From Peptococcaceae bacterium (lineage in GTDB: Bacteria; Bacillota; Dehalobacteriia; UBA4068; UBA4997): 6,963 nucleotides of DNA. A program made the position numbers and the translations under genes. This document shows positions 1-5,786 of this stretch, piece after piece (positions within the stretch are counted from its first letter, which is position 1; each line of letters opens with the position of its first letter). The stretch covers positions 1 to 6,963 of the forward strand of contig JAHZFN010000042.1 of the NCBI GenBank assembly GCA_019421315.1, written 5' to 3'. The notes under the pieces are model-generated. The model searched no databases. It had not been told where the DNA came from and was given only the letters and a program-made list of their open reading frames with translations.

Positions 1-312
1 AATCAAAGATGGACTGCAATGGCGATGGAAAAAGACGAACCAGCAACGCACCATTTGGCAGGTGTGCAGATGATTTTGAAACAGCTGACAGATGTTTTGG
101 CTGCCAAAGGCGTGGAACAAATCAAAACCGTCGGCGAGGAGTTCGACCCCAAATACCATGACGCAATGGGTCAGGTTGAGGTGGAAGACGAAAGCCAAAA
201 CAACAAGGTTTTGGAAGAAATCACCGCAGGCTACAAAATCGGCGATAAGGTGCTTCGGGCGGCAAGAGTAAAAGTCGGCGCTTTCAAAGGCGGCGAAGCG
301 GCCGAAGAATAA
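1..312 (+). CDS. grpE: GrpE nucleotide exchange factor (3' part, 5' end outside window)
   Basis: GrpE is the cytoplasmic co-chaperone that makes DnaK release ADP. The reading frame is open from base 1 and ends with TAA at 310-312, leaving 103 residues. The first ATG inside the window (19) is not taken as the start, because GrpE proteins are usually 180-200 residues long and the missing N-terminal half should hold most of the long coiled coil. Visible parts are the end of the helical region (GVQMILKQLTDVLAAKGVE) and the C-terminal beta domain with the GrpE signature around FDPKYHDAM, then GYKIGDKVLRAARVKVG. The C-terminus is a short acidic tail, GGEAAEE. It lies 110 bp upstream of dnaK on the same strand, the usual order in Bacillota, where hrcA commonly precedes it; that gene would be outside the window. 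Family identification is very secure. Confidence 0.97.
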   Translation, partial: NQRWTAMAMEKDEPATHHLAGVQMILKQLTDVLAAKGVEQIKTVGEEFDPKYHDAMGQVEVEDESQNNKVLEEITAGYKIGDKVLRAARVKVGAFKGGEAAEE

Positions 313-345
313 ACCAATAATTAAACCTAAAAAAGCTGACAAAGC

Positions 346-370
346 GCTTAAAAAATTTTAATTTTTAAGC
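346..370. promoter_or_regulatory. 9-bp inverted repeat in the grpE-dnaK gap
   Basis: GCTTAAAAA (346-354) is matched exactly by TTTTTAAGC (362-370), with a 7-base centre. The stem is AT-rich and no T tract follows, so it is a poor intrinsic terminator. It is not the CIRCE element (TTAGCACTC-N9-GAGTGCTAA), although the 9-7-9 layout resembles an operator. A possible -35-like hexamer, CTGACA (336-341), lies just upstream, so the repeat would cover the spacer and -10 position of any promoter there; I see no good -10. It could be an operator, an mRNA processing or stability hairpin, or chance in AT-rich DNA. Confidence 0.4.
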
Positions 371-409
371 AATCAAAATACAGAATTAAATTTTAAAAAA
401 AATATATAT

Positions 410-414
410 GGAGG
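410..414 (+). promoter_or_regulatory. dnaK ribosome binding site (decides the start)
   Basis: GGAGG lies 8 bases before the ATG at 423. An in-frame ATG at 408 overlaps this site and would add five residues before the universally conserved MGK start of DnaK, so 423 is chosen as the start. Confidence 0.92.
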
Positions 415-422
415 TATTAATA

Positions 423-2255
423 ATGGGTAAAGTTATAGGTATTGACTTAGGTACAACCAATAGTTGTGTTGCTGTTATGGAAGGCGGCGAAGCCGTTGTA
501 ATCCCCAATCCCGAAGGCGCAAGAACAACTCCTTCCGTAGTTGGTTTTAATAATGGTGAAAGAATGGTCGGTCAGGTGGCAAAACGCCAGGCCGTTACAA
601 ACCCCGAACACACAGTTATGTCCATCAAAAGACATATGGGTAAAAAATATGATGTAAACATTGACGGAAAAACCTACACTCCGCAGGAAATTTCCGCTTT
701 TATTCTGCGCAAACTGAAAGAAGACGCCGAAGCTTATCTGGGCGAAACCGTAAGCCAGGCTGTAATTACAGTTCCCGCTTATTTCTCCGATGCTCAGCGT
801 CAGGCAACCAAAGACGCAGGTAAAATCGCAGGCTTGGAAGTTCTGCGTATTGTCAACGAACCGACAGCCGCAGCTTTGTCCTATGGTTTGGACAAAGAAG
901 AAGAACAGAAAGTCCTGGTTTTCGACTTGGGCGGCGGTACATTCGACGTATCCATTCTGGAAATTGACGACGGTATCTTCCGTGTTTTGGCAACCAGCGG
1001 CAACAACTTCCTGGGCGGCGACGATTTCGATAAAAAAATCATCGACTACTTGGTAGCTGAATTCAAAAAATCCGAAGGTATTGACCTTTCCACAGATAAA
1101 ATGGCTATGCAAAGACTGCGTGAAGCAGCTGAAAAAGCCAAAATCGAACTCTCCGGTGTTTTGCAGTCCAACATCAATCTGCCTTTCATCACAGCAGACC
1201 AAAACGGCCCCAAACACATGGACATCACATTGACCAGAGCTAAATTCAACGAATTGACAGCCGACTTGGTAGAAAAAACCATGGCTCCGACCCGTCAGGC
1301 TTTGCAGGATGCCAATCTGACAGCAGCCGACATCGACAAAGTGCTTTTGGTCGGCGGTTCCACCCGTATTCCCGCTGTTCAGGACGAAATCAAAAACATT
1401 ATCGGCAAAGAACCTCATAAAGGCATTAACCCCGATGAATGTGTTGCTTTGGGCGCTGCAATTCAAGGCGGTATCTTGAACAAAGAAGTTAAAGATGTTG
1501 TTTTGGCAGACGTTACACCTCTGTCCTTGGGCATTGAAACCTTGGGTGGCGTGTTCACCAAAATCATCGACCGCAACACCACAATTCCTACCGGTAAATC
1601 TCAGGTGTTCTCCACAGCAGCCGACAATCAGCCCTCCGTTGACGTTCACGTTCTCCAGGGCGAAAGAGCCATGGCTGCAGACAACAAATCTCTCGGACGT
1701 TTCAGCCTGAATGATATTCCGCCGGCTCCCCGCGGTGTTCCGCAAATCGAAGTTAAATTTGACATCGACGCCAACGGTATCGTTCATGTAAGCGCCAAGG
1801 ATTTGGGTACAGGCAAATCTCAGGATATTACCATCACAGGCTCCTCCGGTTTCTCCGATGAAGAAATCGACCGTATGGTAAAAGATGCCGAACAATACAA
1901 AGCCGAAGACCAGGCTCGCAAGGAAAAGGTTGAAATCAGAAACCAAGCAGACGCTATGGTATTCCAGGTTGAAAAGGCTCTCAAAGATATGGGCGACAAC
2001 ATCAGTCAGGCAGAAAAAGACGAAATCAACGGCGCCAAAGACGAATTGGCAGAAGCTCTGAAAGGTGACGATACAGACTTGATCAAAGCTAAATCCGAAG
2101 CTTTGTCCGAAAAACTGCAGCAGGCGCAGGCTGCTCAGCAGGCAGCGCAGGGCGCTCAGGGCGGCTGTGACAGCAACTGCACAAACTGCGATTCCGACGA
2201 CGATAACGTTGTTGATGCCGATTACAAGGTTGTTGATGATGACGAAAACAAATAA
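423..2255 (+). CDS. dnaK: Molecular chaperone DnaK (Hsp70)
   Basis: Cytoplasmic ATP-dependent Hsp70 that binds and releases unfolded clients, working with DnaJ and GrpE. It has 610 residues, normal for Bacillota. The nucleotide-binding domain (about 1-355) shows the phosphate loop GIDLGTTNSC (6-15), the catalytic-lysine motif SIKR (K69), NEPTAAALSYG, DLGGGTFDVS (168-177) and LVGGSTRIP. It lacks the roughly 24-residue insert of proteobacterial DnaK. The interdomain linker is VVLAD (359-363). The substrate-binding beta domain (about 364-475) has TPLSLGIET and VHVLQGER. The helical lid follows to about 570, then an Ala/Gln-rich stretch. The tail ends in the usual acidic DADYKVVDDDENK. Unusually, the tail carries C582-x3-C586-x2-C589. 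Codons TTA, CTA and TCA are absent after residue 9, as expected for strong codon bias in a highly expressed gene. dnaJ follows after 23 bp, so the two are surely co-transcribed. Confidence 0.99.
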   Translation: MGKVIGIDLGTTNSCVAVMEGGEAVVIPNPEGARTTPSVVGFNNGERMVGQVAKRQAVTNPEHTVMSIKRHMGKKYDVNIDGKTYTPQEISAFILRKLKEDAEAYLGETVSQAVITVPAYFSDAQRQATKDAGKIAGLEVLRIVNEPTAAALSYGLDKEEEQKVLVFDLGGGTFDVSILEIDDGIFRVLATSGNNFLGGDDFDKKIIDYLVAEFKKSEGIDLSTDKMAMQRLREAAEKAKIELSGVLQSNINLPFITADQNGPKHMDITLTRAKFNELTADLVEKTMAPTRQALQDANLTAADIDKVLLVGGSTRIPAVQDEIKNIIGKEPHKGINPDECVALGAAIQGGILNKEVKDVVLADVTPLSLGIETLGGVFTKIIDRNTTIPTGKSQVFSTAADNQPSVDVHVLQGERAMAADNKSLGRFSLNDIPPAPRGVPQIEVKFDIDANGIVHVSAKDLGTGKSQDITITGSSGFSDEEIDRMVKDAEQYKAEDQARKEKVEIRNQADAMVFQVEKALKDMGDNISQAEKDEINGAKDELAEALKGDDTDLIKAKSEALSEKLQQAQAAQQAAQGAQGGCDSNCTNCDSDDDNVVDADYKVVDDDENK

Positions 2256-2278
2256 TCCTGCATAAGGGTGATTAAGCA

Positions 2279-3433
2279 ATGAGTGAAAATAAAGATTTAT
2301 ACGAAGTCCTTGGGGTGTCCAGAAATGCCTCGGATGAAGAAATCAAAAAGGCCTACAAAAAAATGGTCAAAAAATATCACCCTGATTTGAACCCCGACAG
2401 CAAAACTGCCGAAGAAAAGATGAAAGAAGTCAACCACGCTTACGACATTCTTTCCGACCCCCAGAAAAAATCCCGTTACGACCAGTTTGGCGATGACGGC
2501 AACAATACGGGCGGTTTCGGCGGCGGCGCAGGCGGTTTCGGCGGCTTTGGCGGCGGTGCCGACGCTTTCGGCGACATATTCGATATGTTTTTCGGCGGCG
2601 GCGGTTCCCGCGGCGGCAACAACCAAAACGCCCCCCGTCAGGGCAACGATTTACGGGTAGATATCAGGGTTTCTTTTGAAGAAGCGGCAAAAGGCGTAAC
2701 CAAGGAAATTGAAATAAACCGCAACGAAAGCTGTACGGACTGCGGCGGCACAGGCGCCAAAGCAGGCACCCAAAGAAAAGCCTGCCAAAACTGCGGCGGC
2801 AGCGGCAAGGTTCGGGTTAATCAGCAAACTCCGTTCGGTCAGTTCCAAACTGTTAAAACCTGTCCAAAATGCGGCGGTAAAGGCACGGTTGTGGAAACGC
2901 CGTGTCCCTCCTGCCACGGTACGGGACGTGTTAAGAAAAAACGCAATATCAAGGTCAATGTGCCGCCCGGTGTCGATACAGATTCCCGTCTGCGTATGCA
3001 GAACGAGGGTGAAGGCGGTATAAACGGCGGTCCTCCCGGCGATTTGTATATTTACATTACCGTTGCGCCTCATGAATTTTTCCGCCGTTCCGGCGACGAT
3101 ATTCTCTGCAATGTACCGATCACCATGGTGCAGGCGGCATTGGGAGCCGAAATAGAAGTGGAATCTTTGGACGGCAAGGTAAAGCTTACCATTCCTGCGG
3201 GAACCCAAAGCGGAACCTCTTTCCGTCTGCGGGGCAGAGGTTTTCCGAAGCTGCGGGGTTACGGCAAAGGCGACCAGCACGTTCGGGTAAATGTTCAAAC
3301 TCCCACCAATTTGACAAGCGAACAGAAAGAGCTGCTTAAAAAATTTGCCGAAGCGGGCAAAGAAGAAGTTCCCAAAGAAAAGGAGCATGAAAACAAAAAA
3401 CCGAAAGGCTTTTTTAACAAAAAGCGTAAATGA
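2279..3433 (+). CDS. dnaJ: Chaperone protein DnaJ (Hsp40, class I)
   Basis: DnaJ delivers unfolded clients to DnaK and stimulates its ATPase. It has 384 residues, full length for a class I DnaJ. The J domain (about 5-70) carries the essential HPD at 34-36. A Gly/Phe-rich linker (about 78-116) follows. The zinc-binding domain has four CxxCxGxG repeats starting at C152, C169, C195 and C209, all with intact cysteines. The C-terminal client-binding beta domains contain VPPGVDTDSRLR, GGPPGDLYI and GTQSGTSFRLRGRG. The C-terminus is very basic (KKPKGFFNKKRK). Start: ATG 2279 is preceded by AAGGGTG (2264-2270), with 8 bases between that site and the start, which is a moderate site. It is the last gene of the operon, and the bidirectional terminator lies 66 bp after the stop. 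Confidence 0.99.
   Translation: MSENKDLYEVLGVSRNASDEEIKKAYKKMVKKYHPDLNPDSKTAEEKMKEVNHAYDILSDPQKKSRYDQFGDDGNNTGGFGGGAGGFGGFGGGADAFGDIFDMFFGGGGSRGGNNQNAPRQGNDLRVDIRVSFEEAAKGVTKEIEINRNESCTDCGGTGAKAGTQRKACQNCGGSGKVRVNQQTPFGQFQTVKTCPKCGGKGTVVETPCPSCHGTGRVKKKRNIKVNVPPGVDTDSRLRMQNEGEGGINGGPPGDLYIYITVAPHEFFRRSGDDILCNVPITMVQAALGAEIEVESLDGKVKLTIPAGTQSGTSFRLRGRGFPKLRGYGKGDQHVRVNVQTPTNLTSEQKELLKKFAEAGKEEVPKEKEHENKKPKGFFNKKRK
2510..2626 (+). repeat. GGC-rich low-complexity tract encoding the DnaJ G/F linker
   Basis: Imperfect repeats of GGCGGTTTCGGCGGC-like units encode GGF and GGG runs. This is the normal flexible Gly/Phe linker of DnaJ and not a mobile or regulatory repeat. Its base composition is markedly more GC-rich than its surroundings. 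Confidence 0.8.
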
Positions 3434-3499
3434 TTTAAAGTGCTTTTGTTCGGAATTTTTAAGCGGTTTGAAACAAAACAGTAAATAATAATTTTATAT

Positions 3500-3536
3500 A
3501 AAAAAGAAACCGATTTCGCAATCGGTTTCTTTTTTT
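3500..3536. terminator. Bidirectional intrinsic terminator between dnaJ and terC
   Basis: AGAAACCGAT (3505-3514) pairs perfectly with ATCGGTTTCT (3521-3530). T3515-A3520 adds a pair and leaves the tetraloop TCGC. The right arm runs into seven T (3530-3536) and the left arm is preceded by six A (3500-3505), so the hairpin reads as a terminator on both strands. It lies 66 bp after the dnaJ stop and about 25 bp after the terC stop on the other strand, and so probably ends both convergent transcripts. Confidence 0.93.
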
Positions 3537-3560
3537 GCGTAACTTGAATTTTGGTGTTTT

Positions 3561-4409
3561 TTAACGGCGGTTTGGTATTTTCCGTTTTTTTGTGAAAAGG
3601 ATTGACAGCATAATACTCAGCGACAAAACGGCGAAAATAATGGCAATGGACATGAGAATGGAAATTTCAAAATTCCAAATTAAAGCCGCCAGCTTAAAGC
3701 CTGTAAACGTTAAAATCAGGGCAACGCCGTATTTAACATAGATGAAGCGTTCACGCAAATGCTCCAAAACAAAGTATAACTGCCGCAGACCCAAAATGGC
3801 AAAAATATTGGAGGAATAGATGATGAACATATGGGTGGAAACGGAAAACGCCGCAGGTACGGAATCTATGGCGAAGAGTATATCCGAGGATTCCACCACC
3901 AAAAGCACGGCGAAAAGGGGAGTGGCAAAACGCCTGCCGTTGACTTTGGTGAAGAAATTATGTCCGTCGAAACGGTTGGTCATCGGGATGATTTTCCTCA
4001 TAATTCTTAAAACGGGGCTGTTTTGTAAATCCTGCTTTTGGTTGTCGTCACCGAAAAACATCTTCAGTCCGCTGATTATCAAAATAAAGCCGAAGAAATA
4101 CAGCACGAACCGAAAGCTGTCCACAATGGAAACCCCCAGAAAGATGAAAAGAAAACGCAGAACAATGGCGCCGGCAATGCCGTAGGCAAGGCAGCGGTGC
4201 TGATATTCCACGGGAACATTAAAGGACATGAAGATTGTCATGAAAACAAAAAGATTATCCATGCTCAGGCTGTATTCGATTAAATAGCCGCCCAAAAATT
4301 GCAGTGCATAGTCTGCTCCCATAAAGTAGTAAATGCCGCCGCAGCAGAGCATTGCCGAAACGAGCCAAAAGCCCACCCATTTCAAAGAATGTTTTACAAC
4401 TTGATCCAT
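3561..4409 (-). CDS. TerC/Alx-family integral membrane protein, probable metal (Mn2+) exporter
   Basis: Polytopic inner-membrane protein of the TerC family, closest to the Alx branch. Some family members export manganese, including to metallate secreted enzymes, or are linked to tellurite resistance or alkaline response. With the start at 4409 it has 282 residues and about 7-8 hydrophobic segments. Family motifs are YLIEYSLSMDNLFVF (E45, D51, N52) and VVESSDILFAIDSVPA (E173, D176, D182), whose acidic residues in the membrane are the likely metal ligands, plus SSNIFAILGLRQLYF. The C-terminus is basic (KKRKIPNRR), probably cytoplasmic. Start: ATG 4409 is preceded by GGAGGGG but with a long spacing of 12 bases. 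ATG 4436 would add nine residues over that site and has only a weak upstream site, so it is less likely. I see no yybP-ykoY manganese riboswitch upstream. The gene is convergent with dnaJ and divergent from the WYL regulator. Family is secure; the transported ion is inferred. Confidence 0.93.
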   Translation of the reverse strand: MDQVVKHSLKWVGFWLVSAMLCCGGIYYFMGADYALQFLGGYLIEYSLSMDNLFVFMTIFMSFNVPVEYQHRCLAYGIAGAIVLRFLFIFLGVSIVDSFRFVLYFFGFILIISGLKMFFGDDNQKQDLQNSPVLRIMRKIIPMTNRFDGHNFFTKVNGRRFATPLFAVLLVVESSDILFAIDSVPAAFSVSTHMFIIYSSNIFAILGLRQLYFVLEHLRERFIYVKYGVALILTFTGFKLAALIWNFEISILMSIAIIFAVLSLSIMLSILFTKKRKIPNRR

Positions 4410-4421
4410 AGTGAAAAATAA

Positions 4422-4428
4422 CCCCTCC
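4422..4428 (-). promoter_or_regulatory. terC ribosome binding site
   Basis: GGAGGGG on the - strand (CCCCTCC on +) lies 12 bases before ATG 4409. This spacing is longer than ideal, but the site lies inside the extra N-terminal codons that a start at 4436 would need, so it favours 4409. Confidence 0.6.
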
Positions 4429-4532
4429 GTTGGCATATTGGGAAAAGCCTGCCGTTTATTTTGATTTGTCCGTATACTTAAATTTTATGTAGCACCGGGC
4501 AAAAAATGACTTTTGGCTGCAAAGAAGCGGCA

Positions 4533-4560
4533 AATATAGTTTAAAAGAGTGAGATATAAA
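4533..4560 (-). promoter_or_regulatory. Candidate sigma-A promoter for terC
   Basis: Read on the - strand: TTTATA (4560-4555, 4 of 6 to the -35 consensus), a 16-base spacer, then TATATT (4538-4533, 5 of 6 to the -10 consensus). It would give a leader of about 115 bases before ATG 4409. AT-rich DNA yields such matches by chance, so confidence is low. Confidence 0.35.
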
Positions 4561-4644
4561 ATCAGCTGCAAGGCTTTGTCAAATGCAAAACACAAAGAAT
4601 ATTGCCGTAGTTTTTGTGAAAATACTGTTTATGCCGAAATATTG

Positions 4645-4653
4645 TGCTATAAT
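4645..4653 (+). promoter_or_regulatory. Extended -10 promoter of the WYL regulator gene
   Basis: TGCTATAAT is a perfect extended -10 element (TGn plus TATAAT). No good -35 is seen at 16-18 bases upstream, which is common for extended -10 promoters. Transcription would start near 4660, about 50 bases before the chosen start codon and downstream of the ATG at 4583, which rules that longer start out if this promoter is used. Confidence 0.65.
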
Positions 4654-4682
4654 AAACATGTATGTGTATTTGCAAAGAAAAA

Positions 4683-4702
4683 TAAAATGCGGTAAAATGC
4701 GG
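4683..4702 (+). repeat. Exact 10-bp tandem repeat TAAAATGCGG x2
   Basis: Two perfect adjacent copies occupy 4683-4692 and 4693-4702. The second copy runs into the ribosome binding site GGAGGTG (4701-4707). Both copies contain an ATG; the one at 4697 is in frame with the regulator but overlaps its binding site. It may be a slippage duplication or a repeated binding site in the leader. Confidence 0.85.
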
Positions 4703-4711
4703 AGGTGCGGT

Positions 4712-5713
4712 ATGGCGAAAAGCCCCAATCAAAAGCTTAAATTATTATATTTGATGAAAATTTTTCTGGAAAAAACAGACTCGGATCATGCTCTAACCAT
4801 GAAAGGTATCATTGAGGAATTGCAAAGGTATGAAATTTCCGCCGAACGCAAAAGCATTTACAATGATATTGAGGCTTTGCGGGAATTTGGTATGGATATA
4901 ATGACCTGCAGCGAACCTAGGACGGCGTATTATGTGGCGTCTCGTCTTTTTGAGCTGCCGGAGCTGAAGCTTTTGGTGGATGCCGTGCAAAGCGCTAAAT
5001 TTATCACCCACAAAAAATCCAACGAGCTTATCAAAAAAATGGAAGGCTTGAGCAGTGCGCATGAGGCACAGCTTTTGCAAAGGCAGGTTTTTGTTGCCAA
5101 CCGCATCAAAACCATGAACGAAAGCATCTATTATAATGTGGACAGCATACATAACGCCATTTCCTGCGGCAGGCAGATTTCTTTTTTGTATTACGAATAT
5201 GTGGTGGATTTTAGTGACAGCCAAAAAATTTGCCGCCGCCTGAAAAAGAACGGAGAGCGCTATATTTTAAGTCCGTGGACTTTGACTTGGGATGATGAAA
5301 ATTATTATATGCTGTCTTATGACGAGGAAACCGACGATATTAAGCATTTTCGGGTTGACAAGATGAAAGATATCCAAATAACCGATTTGCCCCGTTTGGG
5401 ACAAAATATTTTTAAAAGCTTTGATATGGCGGTGTATTCCAAAAAGATTTTCGGAATGTTCGGCGGAGAAGAAGAAATGGTCAGCATGGTTTGTCATAAC
5501 AGCCTGATTGGGGTTATTGTGGATCGTTTCGGCAAGGATATTTTCATTTCGCCGCAGGATGATGACCACTTTAATGTTACTGTCAAGGTTATGGTCAGCC
5601 CGCAGTTTATGGGTTGGCTTATGAGCTTTGGCACAAAAATTAAAATCAAAGCGCCACTTTGGGTGGCGGAGAAAATTAAAAAGCACGCCGAAGATATTTG
5701 TGGTCAATATTGA
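4712..5713 (+). CDS. WYL-domain transcriptional regulator with N-terminal HTH
   Basis: Probable DNA-binding regulator that senses a ligand through its WYL domain. It has 333 residues, a usual length for the family. The N-terminal winged helix-turn-helix (about 5-65) has its likely recognition helix at ERKSIYNDIEALREFG (45-60), typical of the HTH_11/DeoR-like heads of WYL proteins. The WYL domain (about 135-215) has ISFLYYEY, YILSPWTLTWDDENYYMLSYD (184-204) and HFRVDKM; the name-giving W-Y-L is Y198-Y199-M200 here, a substitution at two of three positions. A C-terminal extension domain (about 245-333) ends the protein. The start is chosen from GGAGG (4701-4705) 6 bases before ATG 4712; an upstream in-frame ATG at 4583 precedes the likely promoter. 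The gene is divergent from terC and 73 bp upstream of a co-directional FAD dehydrogenase, a possible target. The ligand is unknown. Confidence 0.9.
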   Translation: MAKSPNQKLKLLYLMKIFLEKTDSDHALTMKGIIEELQRYEISAERKSIYNDIEALREFGMDIMTCSEPRTAYYVASRLFELPELKLLVDAVQSAKFITHKKSNELIKKMEGLSSAHEAQLLQRQVFVANRIKTMNESIYYNVDSIHNAISCGRQISFLYYEYVVDFSDSQKICRRLKKNGERYILSPWTLTWDDENYYMLSYDEETDDIKHFRVDKMKDIQITDLPRLGQNIFKSFDMAVYSKKIFGMFGGEEEMVSMVCHNSLIGVIVDRFGKDIFISPQDDDHFNVTVKVMVSPQFMGWLMSFGTKIKIKAPLWVAEKIKKHAEDICGQY

Positions 5714-5725
5714 ATTTAATATAAT
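5698..5725 (+). promoter_or_regulatory. Candidate promoter for the FAD dehydrogenase gene
   Basis: A perfect TATAAT (5720-5725) lies just after the regulator stop, with TTGTGG (5698-5703, 3 of 6) 16 bases upstream as a weak -35. No terminator is seen between the two genes, so read-through from the regulator is equally possible. Confidence 0.35.
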
Positions 5726-5786
5726 TATGAAAACAGCTTGCGTAAAAAAATATAAAAGCGGATAAAACAGGGAGGAATGACCGGTA

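Larger units (their letters stand above)
4410..4711. other. Divergent intergenic region between terC and the WYL regulator
   Basis: About 300 AT-rich bases separate the two divergent starts. They hold the candidate promoters for both genes, a 10-bp tandem repeat and both ribosome binding sites. A 6-bp inverted repeat CTTTGT/ACAAAG (4574-4579 and 4592-4597) is short enough to be chance. The frame of the regulator stays open upstream to an ATG at 4583, but that stretch lies upstream of the probable promoter and does not look coding. I found no RNA gene and no known riboswitch. Confidence 0.6.

Noticed and set aside
313..422. CIRCE element before dnaK
   Set aside because: No TTAGCACTC/GAGTGCTAA arms are present in the gap; if the operon is under HrcA control, the site would lie upstream of the window.
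447..2279. 610-residue open frame on the - strand opposite dnaK
   Set aside because: It starts with TTG, is in exact codon register with dnaK, and is explained by avoidance of TTA, CTA and TCA in dnaK. The translation is low-complexity, rich in F, V and C, and resembles no family.
3444..3478. 7-bp inverted repeat TTTTGTT/AACAAAA after dnaJ
   Set aside because: The arms are 21 bases apart, AT-rich and without a T tract; the strong hairpin at 3500-3536 is the real terminator.
4583..4711. Longer N-terminus of the WYL regulator starting at ATG 4583
   Set aside because: The added 43 residues do not belong to the family, have no ribosome binding site, and lie over the extended -10 promoter at 4645-4653; GGAGGTG directs the start at 4712.
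5652..5668. Hairpin CGCCAC-TTTGG-GTGGCG near the end of the regulator gene
   Set aside because: It lies within the conserved coding region, has a 6-bp stem and no T tract, so it is neither a terminator nor a clear regulatory site.
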